A DNA stretch of 33,431 bases from Lentisphaerota bacterium (lineage in GTDB: Bacteria > Verrucomicrobiota > Kiritimatiellia > PWTM01), in the NCBI GenBank assembly GCA_016873715.1, contig VGWF01000048.1, positions 1-33,431 on the forward strand. The letters are read 5' to 3'. Shown here piece by piece: positions 16,774-23,736 of the stretch; position 1 is the stretch's first letter; the number at the start of each line of letters is the position of its first letter. Both the position numbers and the translations under genes were made by a program. Below the pieces are notes generated by a model. The model was not told the origin of the DNA. It ran no database searches and worked only from the letters and a program-made list of their open reading frames with translations.

Positions 16774-16914
16774 ATGGGCCCGACGAACTGCCACAACAAC
16801 CTCGTGACCATCACCCGTACCACCCCCTACCCCAGCAAGGCGACCGGAAGACCCCAGGGTCAAGAACGGCAAGACCCAGACGCAGCCTCCTGTCCAGGAA
16901 GAAACCTCACATGA
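16774..16914 (+). pseudogene. Relic of the 3' end of a beta-helix gene
   Basis: A 46-codon open stretch that keeps the C-terminal sequence of a protein like that at 11523-12944. The relic NNLVTITRTTPYPSKATGRP lines up with NNRLVNITDTARYPNKVAGR, sharing NN, LV, IT, YP, K and the following GRPQG. Further on, DAASCPG matches DAAYPG after a deletion of roughly 20 codons. Similarity is also visible in the DNA (TACCCC, ACCGGAAG, GACGCAGC, TCCAGG). The frame is still open and its TGA overlaps the next start as ATGA. It looks like the remains of a second beta-helix gene lost from this junction. Confidence 0.75.
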
Positions 16915-19517
16915 AATGCGGATTCTCACACCCCGGTGCCCTGCTGCTCGTGAGCCTGATTGCGGCGACGGCAGCGAACGGCGCGACGGCCGCACCGTCG
17001 CCGCATGTCCTCTTCCCGGACGATCCTTGCGTGATCGATGCGAAGAGGCATCTCGGCGCCAAGGGCGACGGAAGAGCGGATGATACAGCCGCCCTGCAAG
17101 CGGGGCTGGACGCGAGCTGCCGCGGGGCCAGCGGGTCGGGGATCCTGTACCTTCCGAACGGGACCTATCGCGTCACACGGACGCTGGTGGCGCGGCACGG
17201 CGTCGGGCCGTGGGTCTACGGCGAATCGCGCGACGGCGTCGTCATCCGCATGGACGACGGGGCGGCGTCGAGCAACGTGACCGCCGTGCTGCGCACCCAT
17301 CCGAACGACGGCCAGGCCACCTCGGCGGACTACTTCATGCGGAACTTCCGCAACCTGACCGTCGACGCGGGCGACAACCCGAGCCTGGACGGCATCCGCT
17401 GGTTCGGAAACAACAGCAGCATCCTGCAGGACGTGCGGGTGGTGGGAAACGGCCGCGTGGGCATCAACGCCGGCTTCTGCGGCCAGAGCGGCCCCAACCT
17501 CATCCAGGACGCTGTCGTCGAGGGCTTCGAAACGGGCATCTCTTCCGCCTGGATCTGGGGCCAGACGCTGTCGAGGGTGAGGATTCTGAATTGCCGCTCC
17601 AACGCGGTGTATGTCTCGGCCAACAGCGTGGCGATCGAAGACCTGACGGTGGAGAACACGCCGGTCGCCATCCGCAATGACTATCCGAAGGACTGGACGT
17701 GGTGGGGCGGAGTTGTCGCACTGGTGGGGGGAGCCTTCACGACGGAGGACTCCCCGCGTGCGGCCATCGAGAACCGCAGCGTGCTCTACGCGCGCGATGT
17801 CACCAGCAAGGGATTCGCGAAAGCGGTCGAGAGCTCGACGCCGGGCGGAAACGCGGAGGGCCGCAGCCTTGCGGAGTATCTCTCGCATCCGCCGGTGCGA
17901 GCCTTCGAGGCGTCGCCGGCCGCGGGGCTGCGGCTTCCCATCAAGCCGGAACCGCGCCTCGCGTGGGAGACCGATCCGCGAGAATGGGTTTGCGCGAACG
18001 ATTGCGGGGCCACCTTCAACGACAACAAGGATGACACGGCTGCCCTGCAGCAGGCGGTGGACAAGGCCGCGGAAACCGGCGCGACGACCGTCTACCTGCG
18101 CGGCGTCGGCGGGCCCGAGCCGAACTGGTACAACCTCGGCGGCGAGGTGCGGATACACGGCAGCGTCCGCCACGTCATCGGCCTGGGCTTCGGCCGGATT
18201 CTCGGCGGACCGGAGGGCCGGTTCGTGGTGGACGACCGTTCCGCGCCTGTCGTGAAGTTCCAGCATCTTCAGGCCTTCGGCGGCCGCGGCCTGACCTACG
18301 AGAACCGCTCCGGAAGCCGCGCAATGGTAGTCGAAAGCTGCGACGGCCTGATTCTGGGCACGGGCGGGGGCGACATCTTCGTCACCGACTGCCCCTCCGG
18401 CATCGAACTGCGCTCCCCGAAGCAGCGGGCGTGGGCGCGGCAGTTGAATCCCGAAGGAACCAGCGACATCGGGCTGGTGCGCAACCATGGCGGCAAACTC
18501 TGGGTGCTGGGCGTGAAGCACGAGGGTGCGGGGGTCCGCTTCTGGAACGACAACGGCGGGCAGACCGAGGTCTTCGGGATGTTCAACTACGGCCCCGGCG
18601 TCAGCGCCGACGACTCGCGACCCATCGTCCACAACGACAATTCGGCGTTCTGCCTGATGGGCGCGCGCGAGATCGTTTTCGGCGGCCATACTTTCCCCGT
18701 GAAGGTGCGCGAGATTCGCGGCCCCGATGTCCGTCCCGTTGAAGGCGGCGGCTGGATCGGCTGGGCGATGTACAGCGGCTGGACTTCCGATCAGCTCTCC
18801 GAACCGCCGCCCGCGGCCTGGCCTGTGCTCCGGCCCGACGGCGACGATTTCCTCGACTCCGTGTCGGTGACCGGAACGACGACGACGGCCGGTGCGGTCC
18901 TGCGATACACGACGGACGGGAGCGAGCCGACGGCGGACGCACCCGGGCTGCCGTCTTCTTTGCGGGTTCGCGATTCGCTCACGCTCAAGGTGCGGGCTTT
19001 CGCCCCGGGCCGTCCCGCCAGCGCCACCCGATCGGCCGCGTTCCGCAGGCTGACGCTGCGTCCGGCCGAACCCGGGGCGAAGGCCTCCGGGAGTGTCCAC
19101 TACGCCTACTACGAGCTGCCGCAGACGGCGGAGCGGATTCCCGACTTCGCCCGCCTCCAGTCCGCGACAACCGGAACGGTCACCGCGATCGATCCGACGC
19201 CCCGGCGCCGCGAGGGCCATTTTGCCCTTCGCTTCACCGGCTGGTTCCACGCCGTTGCGGATGGGCTGTATACCTTTCATACGACCAGCGACGATGGCTC
19301 GCGCCTCTGGATCGGCGACCGGCTCGTCGTGGACAACGACGGCCTCCACGCCGAGCAGACGCGTTCGGGACGCATCGCGCTTCAGGCCGGGATGCACCCG
19401 TTCGTGGTCGGCTTCCTGCAGGGGGGCGGCGAGGCCGTGCTTCGGGTCGAGGTCGAGGGGCCGGATGGCAAGCGACGTCGGCTCGGCGCGGCGGGTGAAG
19501 CGCCTTCCCGAAGATGA
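16911..19517 (+). CDS. Secreted double beta-helix protein with CHB_HEX_C-like and PA14 domains
   Basis: An 868-residue exported protein; signal peptide at residues about 1-28. Two pectate-lyase-3-type modules open with KGDGRADDTAALQAGLD (about 51-67) and NDNKDDTAALQQAVDKA (about 368-384), as in GH55-like tandem helices. It is a paralogue of the protein at 8184-10121. Two extra domains follow. The first is a chitobiase/hexosaminidase C-terminal-like beta domain (about 635-705, VLRYTTDGSEPT and LTLKVRAFAPGRPAS). The second is a PA14 domain (about 726-860, with GLYTFHTTSDDGSRLWIGD and DNDGLHAEQTRSG), which usually binds carbohydrate. The start ATG has AGGAAGA upstream. It probably acts on or anchors to a glycan; no catalytic residues are assigned. 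Confidence 0.83.
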   Translation: MKCGFSHPGALLLVSLIAATAANGATAAPSPHVLFPDDPCVIDAKRHLGAKGDGRADDTAALQAGLDASCRGASGSGILYLPNGTYRVTRTLVARHGVGPWVYGESRDGVVIRMDDGAASSNVTAVLRTHPNDGQATSADYFMRNFRNLTVDAGDNPSLDGIRWFGNNSSILQDVRVVGNGRVGINAGFCGQSGPNLIQDAVVEGFETGISSAWIWGQTLSRVRILNCRSNAVYVSANSVAIEDLTVENTPVAIRNDYPKDWTWWGGVVALVGGAFTTEDSPRAAIENRSVLYARDVTSKGFAKAVESSTPGGNAEGRSLAEYLSHPPVRAFEASPAAGLRLPIKPEPRLAWETDPREWVCANDCGATFNDNKDDTAALQQAVDKAAETGATTVYLRGVGGPEPNWYNLGGEVRIHGSVRHVIGLGFGRILGGPEGRFVVDDRSAPVVKFQHLQAFGGRGLTYENRSGSRAMVVESCDGLILGTGGGDIFVTDCPSGIELRSPKQRAWARQLNPEGTSDIGLVRNHGGKLWVLGVKHEGAGVRFWNDNGGQTEVFGMFNYGPGVSADDSRPIVHNDNSAFCLMGAREIVFGGHTFPVKVREIRGPDVRPVEGGGWIGWAMYSGWTSDQLSEPPPAAWPVLRPDGDDFLDSVSVTGTTTTAGAVLRYTTDGSEPTADAPGLPSSLRVRDSLTLKVRAFAPGRPASATRSAAFRRLTLRPAEPGAKASGSVHYAYYELPQTAERIPDFARLQSATTGTVTAIDPTPRRREGHFALRFTGWFHAVADGLYTFHTTSDDGSRLWIGDRLVVDNDGLHAEQTRSGRIALQAGMHPFVVGFLQGGGEAVLRVEVEGPDGKRRRLGAAGEAPSRR

Positions 19518-19535
19518 AGCCATGATGGCTTCATC
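19513..19535 (+). terminator. Hairpin at the end of the plus-strand cluster
   Basis: A perfect 11-bp inverted repeat, GATGAAGCCAT and its complement around one central base, spans the stop codon of the double beta-helix gene. No T-run follows, so it is not a classical intrinsic terminator. It could still protect the 3' end or slow polymerase. It is the last feature of the plus-strand run. Confidence 0.45.
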
Positions 19536-19971
19536 CGGTCCGTGGCCGGCGGGGCTTGGGGATCGCACTTCGGCCTCCGCCCTTGTCCCACATGACAGCC
19601 GTACGTTCTCCTCACCGGCTACAGGGAGCGCCACCAGTGCCGCCACGGTTTCCTGCGCCGCGACTTGCCTGGCCGCCGTGGCTCGAAGAGCGAAGGAGGC
19701 TGGGCGCAAGGCGTGCGCGTCACGCCCGCCATCGGCCCCCCGCGGCCTACGGTCATCGAGCCCTGGCTCATCGTACCCGCCGCAGCCGCAGGCGAAGGAG
19801 GGACGCCCCCTTCCCCGCGTGCCACGTCGTGGCCTGAAGTTGCCCTCGGCGATCTCGCCCTCCACGATGGCGACGATCCGGGCCGGAATGCCGTGGGCGA
19901 GCCCTTCGGACCCGCGGGCAGCGTCCGCGAGGTCCGGACGGTTCCGGGTGAAGTTGGAACGGCTCGGCTTC
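19536..19971. other. Gene-free stretch between convergent operons
   Basis: About 436 nt between the plus-strand cluster and the minus-strand operon that ends at 19972. Several frames stay open only because of high GC. The translations are Arg/Pro/Ala-rich and I recognise nothing in them on either strand. No promoter, RNA gene or repeat is visible apart from the hairpin at its left edge. Confidence 0.5.
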
Positions 19972-20997
19972 TTATCGGAATGACCGGGCCGTGCGGATCA
20001 TCGCGTGGAGATTCGCGGGGGGCGTGGTGGCCGGGATGGCGCAGCCGGCATTGAGGATGAAGCGGGGACAGTCGCGATAGACCTCGAGCAAAGCGCGGGT
20101 CGCGCGCTCGACCGTCGAGGGCGTTCCCAGCGCCAGGACCCCGCTGGGGTCGATGTTGCCCACAAACGTCGTGGTTCCCCGCAGGGTCGCACGGATCAGG
20201 CGAATGTCCGTCTTGAAGTCCAGTTCAAGCGCGTCGGCGCCCAGGTCCGCCATGTCGCCGAGGATCCGGTCCGTGTTGCCGCAGATGTGAAGAAGGTACG
20301 GCAGGCCGAGGGCATGAGCGGCCGCGACGATCCTCCGCTCCCATGGCTGGGCGAAGCGGCGGTACATGTCCGGCGGAATCAGGTCCGGTCCGGCCGGGCT
20401 GTCGCCGTTGGACAGCATGTCCGCCCCCGCCCCGGCGAGGAGTACAAGGAACTGCCGGGTGGCTTCGGCGCAATGGTCGAGGAGGCGCATCGCCGCCGGA
20501 TGGTTGGCCTCGTCCATCAGGTCCATCATCCAGTCCGCGGGTCCCCGCATAAGGCCCGCCAAGGCGAACGGACACTGGTCGCCGTTGGCGCGCAGCCAGA
20601 CGGCGTCGCCGAAGCGGCTCCGGAGCCGCCTCACGGCCTCCACCCAGATCTGCACGCGCGGATCGCGTGCGATGTCCGGAGGCGGCAGGTCGGCCGCCCG
20701 GGACAGATCGGCGAGACAGGCTCCCGTGCAGCGGGCCGGTTCGTCCTCGGGAAAGTCGACCGGGACGCCCACCGCGCCGGCCAGCGTCGCCGTGTCCACG
20801 TCGACCACCACGCCGTCGTAGGCATACGTGTCCACCGCTCGGACGAATGTCTCCGCGATGGCGTCCGGGCTCCCGCGGTACTGGCGCTGGGTGAACCCCG
20901 CCTCGCGCGCCGCCATCGGGAAGTTGTGCAGCATGACCGGAACCCGGTCCGGCCATTCGCCGCGCAGCGCGGCCTCGATGCTCCGGCGGCCGGTCAT
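19972..20997 (-). CDS. URO-D family protein, MtaA/CmuA-like methyltransferase
   Basis: A 341-residue cytosolic protein of the uroporphyrinogen-decarboxylase fold. It is not a haem-pathway HemE type. It has the zinc-binding pattern of MtaA/MtbA/CmuA cobamide-dependent methyltransferases: His237 and Cys239 in LLHICGNTD, and Cys319 in NAGCAIPATTPPANLHAM. Other family features are WLRANGDQCPF, MLSNGDSPAGPDLIPPDMYR and TFVGNIDPSGVLALGT. Such enzymes move methyl groups between a corrinoid protein and a thiol; no corrinoid protein is encoded in the window, so the acceptor is unknown. It is the last gene of a three-gene operon, its ATG overlapping the upstream stop (ATGA). Confidence 0.85.
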   Translation of the reverse strand: MTGRRSIEAALRGEWPDRVPVMLHNFPMAAREAGFTQRQYRGSPDAIAETFVRAVDTYAYDGVVVDVDTATLAGAVGVPVDFPEDEPARCTGACLADLSRAADLPPPDIARDPRVQIWVEAVRRLRSRFGDAVWLRANGDQCPFALAGLMRGPADWMMDLMDEANHPAAMRLLDHCAEATRQFLVLLAGAGADMLSNGDSPAGPDLIPPDMYRRFAQPWERRIVAAAHALGLPYLLHICGNTDRILGDMADLGADALELDFKTDIRLIRATLRGTTTFVGNIDPSGVLALGTPSTVERATRALLEVYRDCPRFILNAGCAIPATTPPANLHAMIRTARSFR

Positions 20998-22070
20998 GCG
21001 ATCTCCCTCATCCAGGCGCGCCAGGCCCTCAGCGCGGCGAGCGGATACTGCGGCTCGATGTGATACAAGATGACCAGGTCGCCCCGGCCGTTGGCCGCCA
21101 ACAGGTCCGCGGTCCACGCCCGCAGCGCGTCGGCGTCGCCCGCGGCCAGCAGCTTCACGGGGGGCGCGACGCTGAGGGGAAAAGCGTCGCCCCACAGTTC
21201 CCGGACCCGGGCCACGGAGGTCTCCCCGCCGAGGTCCAGGCTGTGCAGCCCCGGGATCCGGTGGACTGCGTCGAGGATGTGATCGCTCGGCCCGCACGAG
21301 TGCAGGCGGACGGGCCCCAGTTCGGCGCCGATCCGCGCCAGCGTCGGAGCCACGAAATCCTCCCACTCCCCGCAGCCGACCATGCACGACGAGCACTCCC
21401 CGACATGGACGTCCCGGATGCGGATGCCGCACAACGCGGCGTAGTGACGCACGAGCACGATGCAGGCGCCGGTGATCCAGTCCATCGCCCGCCGCGCGCG
21501 ATCAGGCTCCGTCAGCAGGTCGGCCAGGAATCCCTCGCCGAGGAGCTTCTGTGCCGACGTCAGGGCGCCATGGATCGCGGCGCGCCCCGAAGCGTCCCAG
21601 AAGAACGGGGGCACCGGCGTCAGCCCCCCCTCCCCCTGAACGGCGCGGATCTGGGCGTCGAACCGGCGGACGACCGGGTGGTCCAGCAGATCGTCGGGTC
21701 GCGGCAGATCCTCGACAGGCCGGTCCGCCCAGCACCCGGGCGAGATGTCCGCATCCCCGCCCGGAGACGGGACGAACTCCGCGCCGAGGATCATGCCGAG
21801 GATCAGGCAGGGCTGGATGCCGCCGACGAGGACCTGGTCCGGGCGGATGTGGTCCTTCCTCCCGAGATTGCTCTCGGTGAAGACGGCGTCGAGATCCGAC
21901 AGAACCCGCGCCGCGTGGGCGTGGCAACGGGCATCCACGAGGCGCCGCACCGACGGATCGAAGTAGTAGGCCTCGTCGAAGGCCACGCCCAAGGCGTCGG
22001 CCATGAAGGCTTTCGACACGGACGTCTCGACCTTCGGAACCGTCCGCGACGGCGGGGCCCCCGCGCTCAT
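20994..22070 (-). CDS. URO-D superfamily protein, second methyltransferase-like
   Basis: A 358-residue URO-D-fold protein, distinct from the adjacent one. It keeps a His-X-Cys pair (His257 and Cys259 in VRLHSCGPSDH), located as in methyltransferase-type URO-D proteins. It also has an additional cysteine cluster, Cys226, Cys229 and Cys233, in GECSSCMVGCGEW, which might bind metal. FFWDASGRAAIHGAL and YHIEPQYPLAALRAW are further conserved-looking runs. A NAGC-like third ligand is not evident. It overlaps both neighbours by ATGA, so the three proteins are probably made together. The role is inferred to be methyl transfer or demethylation; the substrate is unknown. Confidence 0.75.
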   Translation of the reverse strand: MSAGAPPSRTVPKVETSVSKAFMADALGVAFDEAYYFDPSVRRLVDARCHAHAARVLSDLDAVFTESNLGRKDHIRPDQVLVGGIQPCLILGMILGAEFVPSPGGDADISPGCWADRPVEDLPRPDDLLDHPVVRRFDAQIRAVQGEGGLTPVPPFFWDASGRAAIHGALTSAQKLLGEGFLADLLTEPDRARRAMDWITGACIVLVRHYAALCGIRIRDVHVGECSSCMVGCGEWEDFVAPTLARIGAELGPVRLHSCGPSDHILDAVHRIPGLHSLDLGGETSVARVRELWGDAFPLSVAPPVKLLAAGDADALRAWTADLLAANGRGDLVILYHIEPQYPLAALRAWRAWMREIA

Positions 22071-23362
22071 GACGCCGCCGCATCGCGCCGGTACATCGCC
22101 TCGATGTCGACGATCCGCCCCGACGTGCGCGATTCCTCGGCGGCGAATCCGATCATGTGGCTGTGCACCGTCGCGTCGATGCCGGCCTCCAGGGGGGTGC
22201 CGGGCGGGCAGGTCATCTCGTGGTACAGCGCGTCCACCAGGCCGGCGTCGCCGCCGCCATGGAGTTCGTACCCCCCGTCCGCCGACTGCACGCTGTAGCG
22301 GACCGGCGGGCCCTCGTGCGGGAAGAAGACCAGGTGCGCGCCGAAGTGCTTCCGGTACGTCTCGCCGCCCTTGAGGACCCCGCGCGTGCCGTAGATCTCG
22401 AGGTGGCGCCCGCTCTCGAAGGCCGTCATGGTGAACGTGCCGGTGAGCCCGCCTTCGAACTCGAGGGCGAGAACCTGGCGGTCGACCGCATCGTTGTCGC
22501 AGCGGTAGACGCAGCGGCCCCACGGGCTCGTGCGCAGCCACGCGACGATCTCGTCCGTTCCGGCCTCCGCGGCGCGGTCGTAGACCATCGGCAGCCACCC
22601 GGCGCGCATGTCGGTCGTGTACCGCAGAGCGTTGAAGGCGCACCCGTCCGCGGCCGGACAGCCGTCGGTGCACCGGGCCGGCGCGCCGGCGGGCGCACGC
22701 TCGCGCCGGAAGACGTCGAGCGAGCCGAAGCTGGCGACGCGGCGGCAGCGGCGGCCGGCGAGCCAGTGCACGATGTCCATGTCGTGACAGCACTTCGAGA
22801 TGATCATCGGCGAACTCGTCCCGGTCACGGCCCAGTGGCCCCGGACGAACGAATGGGCCTGGTGCCACGGCATGACGCCCTCGTTGGCCTGGATCGAGAC
22901 CAGGTCGCCGAGGGCGCCCGACTGGACGATCTGCCGGACCTTCCGGTAGAACGCGGCGAAGCGCAGGACGAAGCACACCATGACGCGGCGGCCGCTTTCG
23001 CGGGCCAGCCGCTCGATCTCCAGCACGTCCGCGACGCGCGTGGCGATCGGCTTCTCGAGCAGCACGTGGCTGCACGCCCGGAGGGCGCCCACGCAGTGGC
23101 CGTGGTGGTCGTTGTCCTGCGTGGCGACGAGGACGACATCGGGCGCAAGCCCGGCCGCGAGCAACTCGGCCCCGTCGGCGAAGCATCGGAAGTCCGCGCG
23201 TCCGGATATGCGGCGGACCTTCTCGACCCGCGCGGCCACGGGGTCGGCGCCCGCGACGATCTGGAACCGGTCCGGGCGCTTCGCGGCCAGGGTGGTGTAC
23301 GTCTGCGCGCGCGATCCGCATCCGATGCAGGCGACGCGCAGGGGACCGGTCTCCGCCATCAT
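22067..23362 (-). CDS. Gfo/Idh/MocA-family oxidoreductase
   Basis: A 431-residue NAD(P)-dependent dehydrogenase. The N-terminal Rossmann fold is VACIGCGSRAQ (about residues 9-19), followed by VVLVATQDNDHHGH and the family-typical Glu-Lys-Pro in HVLLEKPIATR. The C-terminal substrate domain includes SKCCHDMDIVHWLAGR and FTMTAFESGRHLEIYG. An inserted cysteine-rich segment, CTDGCPAADGCAFNALRY, recalls metal-binding inserts and is unusual for the family. ATG 23362 is chosen because GGAGG lies 8 nt upstream (minus-strand sense). An earlier in-frame ATG at 23380 has no such site. As first gene of the operon with two methyltransferase-like genes, it may oxidise a sugar or inositol that is then demethylated, or vice versa (inference). 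Confidence 0.9.
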   Translation of the reverse strand: MMAETGPLRVACIGCGSRAQTYTTLAAKRPDRFQIVAGADPVAARVEKVRRISGRADFRCFADGAELLAAGLAPDVVLVATQDNDHHGHCVGALRACSHVLLEKPIATRVADVLEIERLARESGRRVMVCFVLRFAAFYRKVRQIVQSGALGDLVSIQANEGVMPWHQAHSFVRGHWAVTGTSSPMIISKCCHDMDIVHWLAGRRCRRVASFGSLDVFRRERAPAGAPARCTDGCPAADGCAFNALRYTTDMRAGWLPMVYDRAAEAGTDEIVAWLRTSPWGRCVYRCDNDAVDRQVLALEFEGGLTGTFTMTAFESGRHLEIYGTRGVLKGGETYRKHFGAHLVFFPHEGPPVRYSVQSADGGYELHGGGDAGLVDALYHEMTCPPGTPLEAGIDATVHSHMIGFAAEESRTSGRIVDIEAMYRRDAAAS

Positions 23363-23736
23363 GCTGGTTTCCTCCGCCATGGCGCCCGGGAACCGGCGGC
23401 TCCCCCGGCGCACACGGGAGTTTCGGGCCGAGGGGCCGGGCAGGTCAAGTTCCGGCAGGCACCCGGCGGCCGCGGAACCCTCGCAGCGGGCCGGTCTGTC
23501 TCCCCCCGTACTTCGATCCTGCCAAGGCACGCTCCGGGGCGGCCGGAGCCTGCCCCGACCGACCCGGAGCCCCTTCGCTTCTCCCTATTGCCTTCACCTC
23601 GGCGCTCTGGCAGTTTCACCGCCGTGACTACGCTGCTTCAGGCCGCTCCCGACGGGCGCGCCTGCCGCTGGGAATCGATGACGGAAGTCCCGGCTTCACG
23701 TTCTCTAAAGGTCCACCTTGATATGCGTAGGCCATC
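23363..23736. other. Divergent intergenic region
   Basis: About 374 nt between the minus-strand oxidoreductase operon and the plus-strand DUF1549/1553 gene. It must hold promoters for both directions, but no confident -35/-10 pair stands out. The right half contains one copy of an 82-84 nt dispersed repeat (23588-23669). No gene is recognised; an open frame on the minus strand encodes only Arg/Pro/Gly-rich sequence. Confidence 0.6.
23588..23669 (+). repeat. Dispersed 82-84 nt element, copy 1
   Basis: By eye this aligns with 31073-31156 with one 4-nt gap. Shared cores are CTCTGGCAG, CCGCC, CTGCT, CAGG, TCCCGA and CGGGCGC. It ends 67 nt before the DUF1549/1553 gene. CTGGCAG can pair with CTGCTTCAG (a CT bulge and one G-U pair), as the other copy can with CTGCTCCAG. 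Confidence 0.7.

Noticed and set aside
14727-16823. A long minus-strand open frame opposite the GH51-like gene
   Set aside because: Same antisense artefact; low-complexity translation, no domain, no ribosome binding site.
16926-19865. A near 1000-codon minus-strand open frame opposite the PA14 beta-helix gene
   Set aside because: Antisense shadow; the plus strand has clear beta-helix and PA14 motifs.
19665-20054. Small open frames in the gap after the plus-strand cluster
   Set aside because: Arg/Pro/Gly-rich translations, no recognisable family, no convincing start site; listed only as a gene-free stretch.
19972-20997. Haem-pathway uroporphyrinogen decarboxylase (HemE)
   Set aside because: The sequence shows the His-x-Cys and downstream Cys zinc pattern of MtaA/CmuA-type methyltransferases, and the operon has no haem genes.
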